Assembly: GCF_031143425.1 (NCBI RefSeq)
Contig: NC_090440.1
Coordinates: forward strand, 1,264,041,123-1,264,105,122
From: Pleurodeles waltl
Lineage: Eukaryota; Chordata; Amphibia; Caudata; Salamandridae
DNA: 64,000 bases
Direction: 5' to 3'
The first letter of the stretch is position 1. Each line of letters opens with the position of its first letter. Made by a program: the position numbers and the translations under genes. The notes below the pieces were generated by a model, which had not been told where the DNA came from, did no database searches, and saw only the letters and a program-made list of their open reading frames with translations. Shown here one piece after another: positions 22,620 to 34,073 of this stretch.

Positions 22620-25000
22620 TGGGTACCTGAGAGCCCAGAGCTGAAAGTGGTGATGCTTACCTCCCTGCTTCACAGATACACTGCACTGAACTGGGGAACC
22701 ACTGGCAACCCCCACTGCAACTCTTTTACTTGTAAACAGAGCCCCACAAGGAACATACCTCAGAGTGGGGGGAATATAAAAAGATAGCAGTCCTGGTTAA
22801 CTGTTTCAAAGTTGACCCGGAAAAGTGACTTGTACGGCCATGTAAGCTATTTTGATCCTGTGAATAAGATGATGTACCACTTGAAATACCAAAAAATAAA
22901 CATGCTAAAAACAAGTCCCTAGTGTTTGGTGGGGCATGTAGGTTTAGGGACACCAGCATAGGTAGTGCACCCATAAGCGTACTGCTGAGGTGCCCAGTGT
23001 CATTTTAAAGGCAGGCCCGCCATGCTGGCTGCTTTTAAACTAAAGTTATATGCAAATTCGACTTTGGAATTATAAGAACTTCCAAAGTCTTAAGCTACCT
23101 TATTTTTACATATAGGTCACCCCTAAGGCGTGCCCTAAGTGCCCTTGGATTGGGTGCCATGCAACTATTAGCAGGGACCTAATAAAAATTGTTTTCTACG
23201 CCCTGGTGAGGTAAAATAGCCAAATTTGTTTTTGCATTACTGTAGTGAATGGCTTTCATAGGCTACAATGGGGAGACTTTATTTTAATTAATAAAGTCCT
23301 CATAAGAGCCAGATATTTTGAGTTGGGTATCAAATTAATTGTTATAATAAGTCCCACAACTTGCCATTGTTGGATGTAATATGACTAGTTCAGGTAAATA
23401 TTTTTAAAAGTGTACCTGAATGTTGCTAGCTTCAGCTCTGTAGTGCCCTTCTCTGATTGGCCAGCCTCTGGCAGCCTGGCCAAGCTACCTTGATGAGATG
23501 TGAAGTGCCCTGGTCCGAACATAAACAATGTGCCTGGGGGAGAAGATCTGCCTGTGGAGATGGTGAAACAGAATGGGGGAGAGCAGCCAAACTGGTCTTC
23601 AAGGGTGGGAAGGACATTTAGAGCAGCTCAGGACCTCCCCCATTTGAAGCAACCCCAGACAATTAAGTGCCCACTTCATTAGATTAGGAGAATGCAGGAG
23701 AAGGGTGTGTTTAGGATTTTTAACCATACCAGTGGGTGGGCTCAGTCATACCTAACCTCCAAAAATCAGTTTCAATCATGTTGGATTTTTGCAGAATGTT
23801 GCTCCCTGGGATTGATCTTTGTCACACTTCCCAGGAAGTGGTCATCCATGGGGGAAGTGACCTGCCTGTGATTGTACAGTCGCCCCCCCTGCTTTTCACC
23901 CCAGGAGCAGGGATAAGCATGGAGGGGCTGCACCCACACCTCAAATCCCTACCAGGAACAAGACAAGAAGAACAAGGACTGCTCTGCTGGATCCCTGACG
24001 TGCTCCTGGACACTGCACTCTGAAGGACTGCACCAGCTGCACACTTGTGCCTCACCACTAAATGGACTTTGCCTGCCTTCAACTGGTTAAAGAAGGGACT
24101 CCTTGCGTGCTACATGTGAAAAAAGGCTAACCAGAGTCCCCTGCATCAAATCCTGAAGAAACTGACCAGCTTACCACTGTCCAGTGGTAATTTTGGAGTT
24201 TGACCCACGTGCATTCTCGAAGTTAGAGTCCTAACTCTAAAGGAGCAACCCAGAGCTTCTGGAACCTTGGGGTGAGCTGTGGACTTCTAAAGGACCTTCA
24301 AAGACCTTCTGGATGAAGATCCAGAAGTCTGGAGAAGATTGGAGAACTTTTGGTAAAAAGCTCCATAAAGGGACCGACCCACCATTGAGAGTCAAGCCGG
24401 CTTACGTCAACCCGACCCGGCCTGACTTTCAGGCTTGTCCTGCTGAAAAGCACCCGACCCCCAGACTTCCAGGATTTCACCAGGGAATGCTGGAAAGGCA
24501 ATCTGATGATGTTGACTTGAAGTCGGCTTGCTGTGGAGGGTTGTCCGAAGTCGGAGAGAAAATGCTCCAATAAAGTGACTAAGTCCAAAGGTAGAACGTT
24601 GAACGGGACTTCCCATGCAGCGTATCCAAGGAGGGCACCAGGGATGTCGGATCAAGATTCAGGTTTGGCCCGGACGTAGACTTTCGTCCCAAAAAAACAT
24701 TTAAGTCTGAATGTAGAATTCATCAACGTGATGCGTATCCAAAGAGGGCTCCAGGGACTTAGATCAGATTGACCACTTCGTCCCGCTGAAGAAAATCTTC
24801 AAGAAAAGATTAAAGGCCTGATCTATGAAAAGTCATAAATCAGGCCCTAAGTCCGAAGGTAAACTTTTGACTGAGGTCTCCCACTTGCTAGGCCGAGCAG
24901 GGCTTCATTGCGGTCAGCCTTAAACTTTGAGTTTGCCCTGGTCGAGGTGCAACCAGATGTCCCAAGTGGATATCTGGATATAAGCGCTAAAAAACATTAA
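22620..25000 (+). repeat. Family A-like long repeat, 5' part of a copy split by H1
   Basis: The region is non-coding, with the same style and order as family A: phrases around 'gggcatgtaggtttaggga', 'gcaaattcgactttggaa' and 'tacatataggtcacccctaagg'. It is interrupted exactly at TAA (24998-25000) by the Harbinger element H1 and resumes after TAA at 32308. A few frames of 60-96 codons show no recognisable motif. The left border is approximate. Confidence 0.55.
24816..24847. repeat. Very short palindromic MITE-like insertion
   Basis: GGCCTGATCTATGA and its near mirror TCATAAATCAGGCC face each other over about 35 bases, and CTAA follows. The ends resemble the GGGCCTGATT terminus of the element at 11983-12153. 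It is too short to be certain. Confidence 0.4.
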
Positions 25001-25835
25001 GGCCCTCATTACAACCCTGGCGGTCGGTGATAAAGTGGTGGAAATACTACCAACAGGCCGGCGGAAAAAAATTGAATCATGACCACGGCGGAAACCACTC
25101 AGACAGCCAGCCACTTTAACACAGAAACCGCCAACAGACAGGCAGAAGACAATGTACTGCCCAATGTATTATGACCACCTATCTGCCACCTTTTAGGGAG
25201 CAGTACCAACAACATCAAAAGACTGGTGGAAACAGATCTCAGAAGTCAAAGGACTCACCTGTGGAGACTCAGGGAACAACCACGATGCCATGGCTCCGAG
25301 CTGCAAGTTTTCCCCATGCTCGTCTACCTTCTGCTTCATTATGAACACCAACGCCAGTGAAGATGACCACAGTGAGTACTTTCGCCTAGCACACAAGGGA
25401 GCGGGGAGGAAAAAGAGAGTGACACATACACGCAACACACCCCCCCACCCAGACCCCAACACCATACACACAACCAGATGCAGCAACATAACATATCTAC
25501 CCTGTAACCCTCAGGAATAATGCAAGGACAAAATGATTTGAAGAAAGTGAGTGTAATGCAATAAAATACTATGAGTAAGTGCATCAAAATCCAAAAGTAT
25601 ATACATATTTACAAATGTAGGGACACTGCCCATTCCTCATTGTCCGTGGGCCGCAGGGCTACAACACATAGGCCAAGGCCCCACCTCATTCCTGCAACAC
25701 ACAGAGAGAACACTGCAGGGGCATCAGGTTGAAAATAGACAGGCACCTCAGGGGAACGGGCAATGCGGGGGCACCTGAGCCAGAAGATGGTACAACACCA
25801 CTGGTCGTGTAGGGGGCAACATGCCCTGTGTGCTG

Positions 25836-26110
25836 TCCTGGGGAGTGCAAGGGCGCAGTCTCTTAAGTGGGTGGTTTGTCCACTACTTGGTCCTGGGGAG
25901 TGCAAGGCCACAGTCTCTCAAGCGGGTGACTTGCCCACTGCTTGGTCCTGGGGAGTGCAAGGCCACTGTCCCTCTAGTGGGTGGTTTAGCCACTGCTTGT
26001 TCCTGGGAAGTGCAAGGCCACAGTCTCTCAAGTGGGTGGTTTGCCCACTGCTTGCTCCTGGGGAGTGCAAAGCCACAGTTTCTCAAGTGGATGGCTTCTT
26101 CCACTGGTTC
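25836..26110. repeat. 55 bp minisatellite, five copies
   Basis: TCCTGGGGAGTGCAA or a close variant starts at 25836, 25891, 25946, 26001 and 26056, an exact 55 bp spacing. The array sits inside H1, downstream of the Myb-like gene on its coding strand. Because 55 is not a multiple of three it is unlikely to be coding. Degenerate further units extend to about 26250. Confidence 0.9.
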
Positions 26111-26299
26111 TGGAGGGGGCATTGTGTCCAGTGAGCGTCATCCTGGAAAGGATGGGTTGAGTGGATGGTTTCTTCTACTGGTTCTGGAGGGAGCATTGTG
26201 CCCTGTGATGCAGATCTTGGGGAGTGCAAGGTCACAGTCTCTCACCTGGGTGTTAGACCCACAGGATTTGCATGGGCCAAGCCACTCAACAGCCCATGG

Positions 26300-28934
26300 A
26301 TGCAGGACTACACACTGTCCGCTGACGGTGACGGCTGCTCAGTGGTGGCAGTGGTGCTGGTGGTGGCACAGGCAGTGGTGGGAGGAGGCTCCAGCCCATC
26401 CCTTGCAGCCTTGGATGGCTGAACCACCATGGTTGGTAGTGGGGGCTCCGAATGAGTCCCAGCACTAGGCCTCCTGTCCTTCCTGCCTGCTCGTGTAGGC
26501 CCCTTGCCCTTCCTGTCAGCAGCTGAGGATTGCTTCTTGCCCTTCCCTGTAGCAGCTGGAGGTGCCTCCTTGCCCTTCCTTGAAGCAGCTGGGGGTGCCA
26601 CCTTGTCCTTACTTGAAGCAGCTGGGGTGCCTCCTTGCCCTTCCTTGACGCAGCTGGTGGTCCCTCCTTGGCCTTCCTTGCAGCACCTGGTGCAGGCACC
26701 CTTTCAGTGTGGCTGCCTGGTCCCCCCCACCTGAAGTAGCTGTCGACACTACTGTGGCTGTGGACTGGGTGGATGAGGTGATCTTCTGGGTTTTGACTAC
26801 CCTGGCCCGACATGAAGGATGAGGGGGAGGGGTAGGGAAGAGGTCAACGGTGGATAGGAAAAGCTTCTCAGGGACAATGGGGCGGGAAGAGGGTGAAGGT
26901 TTGGGAGTGGAGGAAGAGGAAGTGGTTGTAGGAGGTGTCTGCTGATTTTGGGTGCAGGTGCCTGAGCTGGATGCTGTTGTGAGGTGGATGGCTGTTGGGT
27001 GTCTGAGTGCTTGCATTTGTGTACTTTGAGAGGAGGGGGCACAGACACAGTGGGAGAGGACACAGGGGACGTGTGCATGGATGTGGGGGTGGTGACTGCC
27101 AGTGAGGGGCATGTAGTGATAGGCATGATGGTGATGGTGGTAGTGGATCAGGATATAGTGCATGCAGGTGTGAGTGTAGACACAACTGGGAGGGAGGTGG
27201 ACGACGAGGAGGAGGGGGACACAGTTGGAGGCCGTGGATGTTGGTATGTCTGCATCTGGATGGTGTTTGTGTGAGTGCCTGCGGGATGACGTGTGGTGCT
27301 TGTGTTTGCCTGAGCCACTCCTGCGTTTTGTCTTGTGTGCATGCTGGTCTGCCTGTGTGCTTGGGATAGGTTGGGGTTGAGGGAAATGGGATCGGGAAGA
27401 GGAAGTTGGAGGGGGGAGGGTAGAAAGAGGGACAATGTCTGCCATCAGAGAGGAGGCCAGAGCCTGGATTAATCTCTGTTGGGCCGCCATGCCAGTGTGA
27501 ATGCCCTCAAGGAATGCATTGGTCTGTTGCATTTGGGCTTCCAGCCCCTGGATGACATTCACAATGGTTGACTGCCCAACAGAGATGGATTGCAGGAGGT
27601 CAATAGCCTCTTCACTCAGGGCAGCTGGGCTAACTGGGGCAGGGCCTGAGGTGCCTGGGGCGAAGGAGATGCCCAACCTCCTGGGTGAGTGGGCATGGGA
27701 AACACACTGAGGGGCTGCTGGGAGGGCGGTGCTGGTACGGGGGTGGCGGCTGTACCTGTAGTTGGGGTGGGCGCAGAGGTGTCCACCACCACCGGGGAGC
27801 TTCCATCGAAGGAAGTATCACTGTCTTAACTGTCCACTCCAGTCAGCGCCGTGGTGCTCCCCTTGCCCTCTGTCCCACTGGTGCCCTCACCGTTGGTGGA
27901 TTCGGCCTCCTGGGCCCTGTGGGATTCAGCTCCCTCCATCGCCGGAGCCTCTGCTCCTACGCCAGATGATGCTAATGCACATAAGGACAGGATGACAGAA
28001 CAAAAAGGGGAGGAAGAGACAAAGGATACACTTGATCAATGGCAGCAACACCACCACCGTTGGCGTACACAAAACACACACACAGTGAACAGTCCTACGC
28101 ACTAGGCAATGTACTAACAGTCACAATGCTAGTCACCAGCCCATGGACATGGACACCTAACGCCAATTGCAGCATACCTGCATACCTGCAACAGAACCCT
28201 GCACAGTACTGGATGCCTACTAGCTTGGTTGGAGGAAGTTTACATCAGACCCTTCACAACATGGGACCTACCCTACAACATCCGGCCTAGCCTAAGGGCA
28301 CCCACAAGCCCACATCCCCCACCCGGATATAAGCCCACCACGCGTAAGTAGTATATTGGGTCACTGTACTCACCCCCTTGTGGCTGCTGTGATGCCCCAA
28401 GTGCCCATCCAGCTCCAGATAGGCCACCGCCAGTATGCGGGCCACCAGGGGGGTCAGGTTTCAACGTGCACCCCTTCCTCATTGGGAGGCCATCCCCAGC
28501 TTGGCCTCCACCGTCTTCCGTGCCCAGCGTCTCAGGTCCTCCCACCATTTATGACGGTGGGTGCTTCGCCTGCCGCAGCCCCCGACGGTCCACATGTCCC
28601 TGGCGATGGCAAGCCATATACCCTTTTTCTGATGGGCGCTGACCTGCTGAGAAATACACATAGGTAAAGGTATCAGTCCCCTTACGCACAGACATAGCCG
28701 AACAGACATGCAGCACGCTGCCGTGGGCCCTGCCACGAACCCTCCCACCCTACACGAGGCTTTCACACACAGCACTTCATGCATTAATGCCCAATGCATC
28801 GTGCTCCCAGTGTACTCACCTGTTGGTCTGGTGTCCCATACAGCATTTCAGTACTGAGGTAGGACCCCATCCACCAGTCTCTTCAACTCCACCGCTTTGA
28901 AGGCAGGGGCCCATTCTCCAGTGACACGAGCCAT
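26300..28934 (-). pseudogene. Harbinger Myb/SANT-like DNA-binding protein gene (H1, first)
   Basis: Exon 1 starts at ATG 28934 (MARVTGEWAPAFKAVELKRL, LVDGVLPQY) and ends at 28820 before GTGAGT. The next exon follows an acceptor near 28645 and gives VSAHQKKGIWLAIARDMW and HKWWEDLRRWARKTVEAKLG, a trihelix of the Myb/SANT type used by Harbinger accessory proteins. Downstream are a proline-rich linker and a helical segment (27676-27440: SVGQSTIVNVIQGLEAQ, QALASSLM). A His/Lys-rich stretch near 27330 could be a nuclear localisation signal. Near 26520-26680 comes a repeated Lys-rich unit, RKGKEAPPAA. In this family the protein binds the element ends and helps bring the transposase to the nucleus. 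A stop/frameshift in exon 1 (near 28848) and later shifts disable it. Confidence 0.8.
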
Positions 28935-28989
28935 GGTCGGTTGAAGACACAGGTCACAGCAGTACATGCAGTGTATGTCCTCTCCTGTT

Positions 28990-29370
28990 GAAGGTCAGGT
29001 ACCAAGTGAATGAACAAATAGAAAATGGCGGTCACGTCCATGGTGGTGCATACCGTCACGTGCATCACCATTGGCTATTGTAACCCATAGGGCCCAATAA
29101 TAACCAATGAGGAGTTGCATGGCGGTTCTTGACCGCCTCCCGCAATGGTGCACAACGTCAGCGGAATTACCTAATTTCCACATGTCCCTCCGTACAGGAC
29201 AGGCGGACACCATTTCAGGAGGGGTTGCAGGCCATGGCAACTAATTGCGTCACAGTACACATAAGCACCATTTGGACCTACCCAGCAATATACTGTTATA
29301 ATCACAACATGCAATGAAGTGTATTGTTTGGAAATATGAGATACTGACCAGCTGCTCACCATTTTTCCCC
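28990..29370. promoter_or_regulatory. Divergent promoter region between the two H1 genes
   Basis: About 440 bp separates the divergent starts of the Myb-like gene and the transposase gene. It contains CACGTG (29057-29062), an inverted CCAAT box (ATTGG, 29070-29074), two forward CCAAT motifs (29094-29098 and 29104-29108) and AAATGGCGGTC near 29021, which resembles a YY1 core. No TATA box is obvious. Promoter activity is inferred from position and motif density. Confidence 0.5.
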
Positions 29371-29432
29371 ATAGATTGCAACCGCTGCGGATGATTAGGA
29401 GATGGAGACACCCCCCTGTGTACAGACCCCTG

Positions 29433-30492
29433 ATGGAGTTGGCAACAATGGAGGACAGGCACATTATCCTCAACTTTAGACTGGACAGGGACATAATCAC
29501 AGAACATTGTGCCCAATTGGAGCCTGACTTGATATCTGCTATCCATCACCCCACTGGGATCCCCCCTCTCGTGCAAGTTCTATCAGTGCTCCATTTCCTG
29601 GCAACTGGTTCTTTCCAAGTGACAGTGGGCTTGGCAGCAGGAATGTCAAAGCCAATGTTCTCAATTGTGCTGACCAGAGTGTTGTCTGCCCTGATTAAGC
29701 ACATGTGAAGCTACATTGTATTTCCCCAGGTGGAAGATTTGGCCACAGTGAAGGCTGACTTCTGTGCAATGGTACATATCCCCAAGATTACTGGGGCAAT
29801 TGATGGTACACATATTGCATTTGTCCCCCCCCCCAGGGGAGATGAACAGGTATTCAGAAATCGAAATAGCTTTCACTCAATGAATGTGCAGATAGTGTGC
29901 CTGGCGGACCATTACATCTCCCATGTCAATGCAATGTATCCTGGTCTGTGCATGATGCCTTTGTCCTGAAGAATAGCAGCATCTCATATGTGATGGCTCA
30001 ACTCCAGAGGCACTGGGTGTGACTAATAGGTGAGCCCTGGTTCCCACCCAGTAAATGTTGGTGTATGGGTATGGTGTGGGCCCTAAGGGTTAGTGTGTGT
30101 CTAACAGGTGTTCCTCGATATTTGCAGGTGACTCTGGTTACCCCAACCTCTCATGGCTACTGACCCCTGGGAGGAATCCCAGGACAAGGGCAGAGGAATG
30201 TTACAATGAGGCACATAGGCGAACAAGAAGAATTATAGAGAGGACATGCGGCCTATGGAAGGCTAGGTTTTGTTGCCTCCATCTCAAAGGTGGTTCCCTG
30301 TACTACTCACCCAAGAAGGTCTGCCAGATCATCATGGCATGCTGTATGGTGCATAACCTTGCCTTACGTCGCCAGGTGCCTTTTCTGCAGGAGGATGAGG
30401 CTGGAGATGGGCGTGTAGCAGCAGTGGACCCTGTGGACAGTAAAGATGAGGAGGCAGAGGATGAGGACAACAGAAGTGCAATAATTCGTTAA
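29433..30492 (+). pseudogene. Harbinger DDE transposase (H1), two exons, inactivated
   Basis: The reading begins at or before MELATMEDR (ATG 29433). Exon 1 contains GIPPLVQVLSVLHFLATGSF, an in-frame TGA after ALIKHM (29706-29708), and then PQVEDL and GAIDGTHIAFVPP, the first catalytic Asp. A frameshift occurs near 29950. A GT-AG intron spans 30030-30127. Exon 2 gives GDSGYPNLSWLLTP (second Asp) and RRIIERTCGLWKARF (catalytic Glu), then an acidic tail and TAA at 30490-30492. HARBI1-like transposases cut and rejoin the element at 3 bp TWA-type targets. The DDE triad is still present, but the stop and the shift make this copy non-functional. Confidence 0.9.
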
Positions 30493-31019
30493 TACTTGCA
30501 ATGACACGCAGATAAGAGAGCGCAACTTCACTTTTAATTGACAGTTTTGTGTTTGACATTGTCACTGGCAGGCTGATTTTCCCACTTCTATGGCCACTCA
30601 CTGTACCCTTTGGCATCTCTATTTGTAGATATTTGTGCCCCACTATCGCTCCTGGTGTGTTGGCTGCAGCCAACTACAGGTCATTCCTATGTTTACATTA
30701 TTGTACAGTTGTATTGCAGTGTTTATACCTTGTTTAACTAATACATAGTTAAATCAATTGACATACTCCATACTTGTATTTTTTCAAAGGGTGTATATTT
30801 AAGTGCTAACAAGTAGAAGGGGATGTGCAATGGGCTGGGGTGATGGAGGAGGAAAGTCCAGGATAGAGTCCAATCTATGTGGATCACAGGTGCATTGTCT
30901 AAGGGGGCATAGGAAGGGGAGCAATGGAAGTTCAAGGTGGACAGGGTGGCAGGGTGGGACACAAGGGTGACATTCAGGCGAGTCCTATTTAATGGTGGGG
31001 GTCTTGGCAATAGTCTCTG
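30493..31019. other. H1 interior without a recognisable gene
   Basis: This is the 3' flank of the transposase gene and of the convergent second Myb-like remnant. Only short frames without known motifs are seen. Confidence 0.5.
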
Positions 31020-31870
31020 GCTTCTGCCTGGATCACAGGGAATGTTTGTGGGGTGGTTCTCCTTCTGGAGGGGGAGGGGTGCTGGTGGCCTGTTGGTTCT
31101 TTGGTGGGGCCTCTAGTCCACTAGCGAAGGCATAGGTGGAGGGCTGTTCATCGGTGTGGCTAGTGGTAGGGGCCCAGTGGTGTGCCATTTCCTCCCTCAT
31201 AGTGTTGGCCATGTCTCCCAGCACCCACTGCAATGGTGACCAGGGTGGTGCTGATGTCCTTCAAGTCCTCCCTGATCCCCAGGTACTGTCTTTCCTGCAG
31301 CTGCTGGTTCTCCTGCATTTGTCCAGTATCTGGCCCATCGTCTCCTGGGAATGGTGGTATGCTTCCAGGATCACGGTGAGTGCCTCCTGCAGAGTCGGTT
31401 CCCTGGGCCTGTCCTCCCCCTGTCGCACAGCAGTCCTCCCAGCTTCCCTGTTGTCCTGTGCCTCTGTCCCCTGAACCGTGTTCCCACTGCCACTGACCCC
31501 AGATCCCTGATCATCCTGTGTTTGTGGGTGGCCTGGGGTCCCTGTAGTGGTGGACACACTGCTGATTGACATGTCCTGGGGACAGAGGTATGTGCCGGCT
31601 GGGTGGGTACTGTGCTGGTGTTTCCTGAGGGGGGAGGCTCTGTGGTGGTATGGGACTGTGCCTGGGTTACCGACTGTCTGGAGATCCCTGATGGGCCAGG
31701 TTGGTCATCCAGATCCAGGCGTCCAGAGCTGCTGTCACCACTGTGGGCCTCTTCTGGGGGGGACAGGGTATTGCTGGCACCTCCTCTCCGATGACGTTGG
31801 CTGGGGGACCTGTGGGGATGTAAATGCAGTGTTATTGTTTCTGCGTGTGACATCTTGTACATGGGTGTGT
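31020..31870 (-). pseudogene. Second Myb-like protein remnant of H1 (C-terminal part only)
   Basis: The minus-strand frames read a Ser/Pro/Thr-rich linker (SGRLDLDDQPGPSGIS, TTEPPPSGNTSTVP), then a helical stretch LQEALTVILEAYHHSQETMG. Next come DMANTMREEMAHHW and a basic end, EGEPPHKHSL. This layout fits the C-terminal half of a Harbinger accessory protein but differs in sequence from the one at 26300-28934. No Myb/SANT domain is visible between 31870 and the right end of H1. The reading needs frame changes near 31400 and 31240. It is convergent with the transposase gene, the arrangement seen in H2. Confidence 0.65.
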
Positions 31871-32310
31871 TGCCCTCTATGGTTGTTTTTGCCCTGGCAG
31901 CTTTGCCTTGTCTGAGTTGTTATTTGGTGGGCTAGCTGTTTCCCTCTAGTGTGCACGCTTTAGTGATAGTTGTCCATGCAGGTCTGTGATGGGTGTCCAT
32001 GCATTGGTGTTGCATGCAGGCCTTGGTATTGGGATGGGTGGGTTGTGATGGTGGGGTGTGTGGCAGGTGGAGGAGTGATGGGTGTGAGAGTAAAGGTGGA
32101 GTTCTGTTGGCGTAACGGTGTGGGTTTGGATACCGCCAGTTTATCACTGACCTTTGGGCTGGTGGACTTGTGTATGTGGCTGTATAGTGACAAATTGCTA
32201 TGTGTGTTTCATAATATGGGTAGGGGTGATCCGCTGTGACGGCGGTATGGTGGCGGCAGTCAGCATGGCAGTAAGCAGTACTTACCGCCAACGTCATAAT
32301 GAGGGCCTAA

Positions 32311-32600
32311 GTCTTTAGAAATTCATATAACCGGTTCAACTTATCTAATTTCCTTCGTTTTGATGTCACATTACTGATACAAATATTTCCTATTTTTATA
32401 AAGTGGTTTGGGATTTTATTACTCTTTTGTGATACATGAATGCTTTACACACTTGTCTCCTAAGTTAAGCCTTGTTGCTCGTTGCCAAGCTACCAAGGGT
32501 TGAACTGGGGTTAACTTATTGAGACCTAACTGAACCTAGTGGGGGTTAGTGGCCTATTGCTAAGTGTACTTACCTGCCCTTACCAACAATCCACTTTCCA
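32311..32600 (+). repeat. Family A-like repeat, 3' part after H1
   Basis: It continues the copy interrupted at 25000. Compare 'ttagaaattcatat' near 32315 with 'aaattcatat' near 7890, and GCTACCAAGGG at 32489-32499 with 8074-8084, both preceded by 'gttaagcc'. Removing H1 and one TAA gives an uninterrupted repeat. Confidence 0.6.
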
Positions 32601-32889
32601 ACAATTTATAAGAGTTTTTTTTAGTGTTCATTAAAATCTTGGGGGCATATTTACAAGAAAGTGGTGCATCAGCTCTGATGCGCCACTTTTCTTCCATCAC
32701 CCTGAGCCTCCCTAACATCACCATGGTAGCTCTGTATTTACTATACAGTGCACCATGGCACACATTAGCACAATAGCGTCATAGTTTATGGCGCTATTGT
32801 GGAGCTTTGCTGGATTGGTGCCATAAAGTATGGTGCTAGCCCAACAAAGCACAGGGAGGCCCATAGGTTATAATGGTATTGTCAATTTA

Positions 32890-34073
32890 GGGGCATATTT
32901 ATACTCTGTTTGCACCGAATTGGTGTCATTTTTTTTTACTCTAATTCGGTGCAAAACTAACTCCATATTTATAATTTGGTGCTAGACCCCTCTAGCACTA
33001 AATTTATGGAGTTAAAGTCATTTTTTGAAAGTGGAGACCTACTTTGCCTTAATGAGATGCAAGGTAGGCGTTCCCGTGCAAAAAATGACTCTATGGCCTT
33101 AACGCCATATTTAGGGGCATATTTATACTCTGCGGCATATTTATATTCTGTTTGCACTGAATTAGTGTCATTTTTTTTTTACTCTAATTCGGTGCAAAAC
33201 TAACTCCATATTTATACTTTGGTGCTAGACCCATCTAGCACCAAGGCCCTGATTTAAACTTTTTTTGCACCGCATTAATGTCATTTTATGACAATAAAGT
33301 GGCACAAACTTACAAAATATTGGCCCTTATTTATACTTTTTGCTAGAGTTTAAAAAAATGACTTTAGTCGGGTGGGGCTGGCAGTATAGAAGAAGAGGGT
33401 TTAGCACCAAAAAATGGCTTTAGGCAGGCTAGAGTAAAAAAAAATGACTCTAACCAGATTAGCGTCATTTTATGGTGCTAACCAGATTAGCGTCATTTTA
33501 TGGTGCTAAACCTACCATGCCACATGACTCCTGCCTTACAAAAGGCAGGAGTCATGCCCACCACCCCACTGGCCAGCACTGAGGACAGGGGTCCCCTGGG
33601 CATGGCCATTGCACCCGGTGCCATGTATGGGGTCCCCCATCCTCGCAGTCCCTCTAGTGTGGGTGGGGGTGCCCCTAGGGCCTAGGGAGGGCACCTCTGG
33701 GCTTATTCTATGGTGTTCCACCATGGAAATAGGGCCACAGGTCCCCTAACACCTGCCCTGACTCAGGTCTTAAAAAATGGGGCAAAGCAAGCTTTGCCCC
33801 ATTTTTTGACCCCTCCTCCCTCCCTTGCACCGTTTTTACATGGGAGTATAAATATGGTGTTAAGGCCATAGAGTCATTTTTTTGCACGGGAACGCCTACC
33901 TTGCATCTCATTAAGGCAAGGTAGGTTTCCACTTCCAAAAAATGACTTTAACTCCATAAATTTGGTGCTAGACGGGTCTAGCACCAAAGTATAAATATGG
34001 AGTTAGTTTTGCACTGAATTAGAGTAAAAAAAAATTAAGCTAATTCAGTGCAAACAGAGTATAAATATGCCCC
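32890..34073. mobile_element. Large inverted-repeat MITE, 1.18 kb
   Basis: The left arm starts GGGGCATATTTATACTCTG and the right arm mirrors it, ending CAGAGTATAAATATGCCCC. Similarity between arms extends over roughly 220 bp, through 'ttgcaccgaatt', 'ggtgctagac' and 'aaggtaggcgttcccgtgca'. TTA flanks both ends (32887-32889 and 34074-34076). The centre (33500-33830) is GC-rich, non-coding and itself contains hairpins (for example 'gactcctgcctt...aaggcaggagtc'). Confidence 0.75.
33451..33506 (+). repeat. 28 bp tandem duplication
   Basis: Two adjacent copies of a unit starting TAACCAGATTAGCGTCATTT (33451-33478 and 33479-33506) look identical. It probably arose by slippage inside the MITE. Confidence 0.9.

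Larger units (their letters stand above)
25001..32307. mobile_element. PIF/Harbinger element H1, 7.3 kb
   Basis: The terminal inverted repeats are GGCCCTCATTACAACCCTGG (from 25001) and, in reverse complement, GGCCCTCATTATGACGTTGG (ending 32307). The first 24 bases match at 20 positions. A TAA duplication flanks it at 24998-25000 and 32308-32310. It carries a DDE transposase gene (plus strand), a Myb/SANT-like gene (minus strand, divergent from the transposase), and a second Myb-protein C-terminal region (minus strand, convergent). All are broken. The MITEs at 8136-8767 and 63210-63772 share its termini. Confidence 0.9.

Noticed and set aside
26609..27676. 355-codon frame as one intact protein
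   Set aside because: Only its N-terminal third resembles the Harbinger accessory protein. The rest is out of frame, low-complexity text, so I annotate a broken gene.
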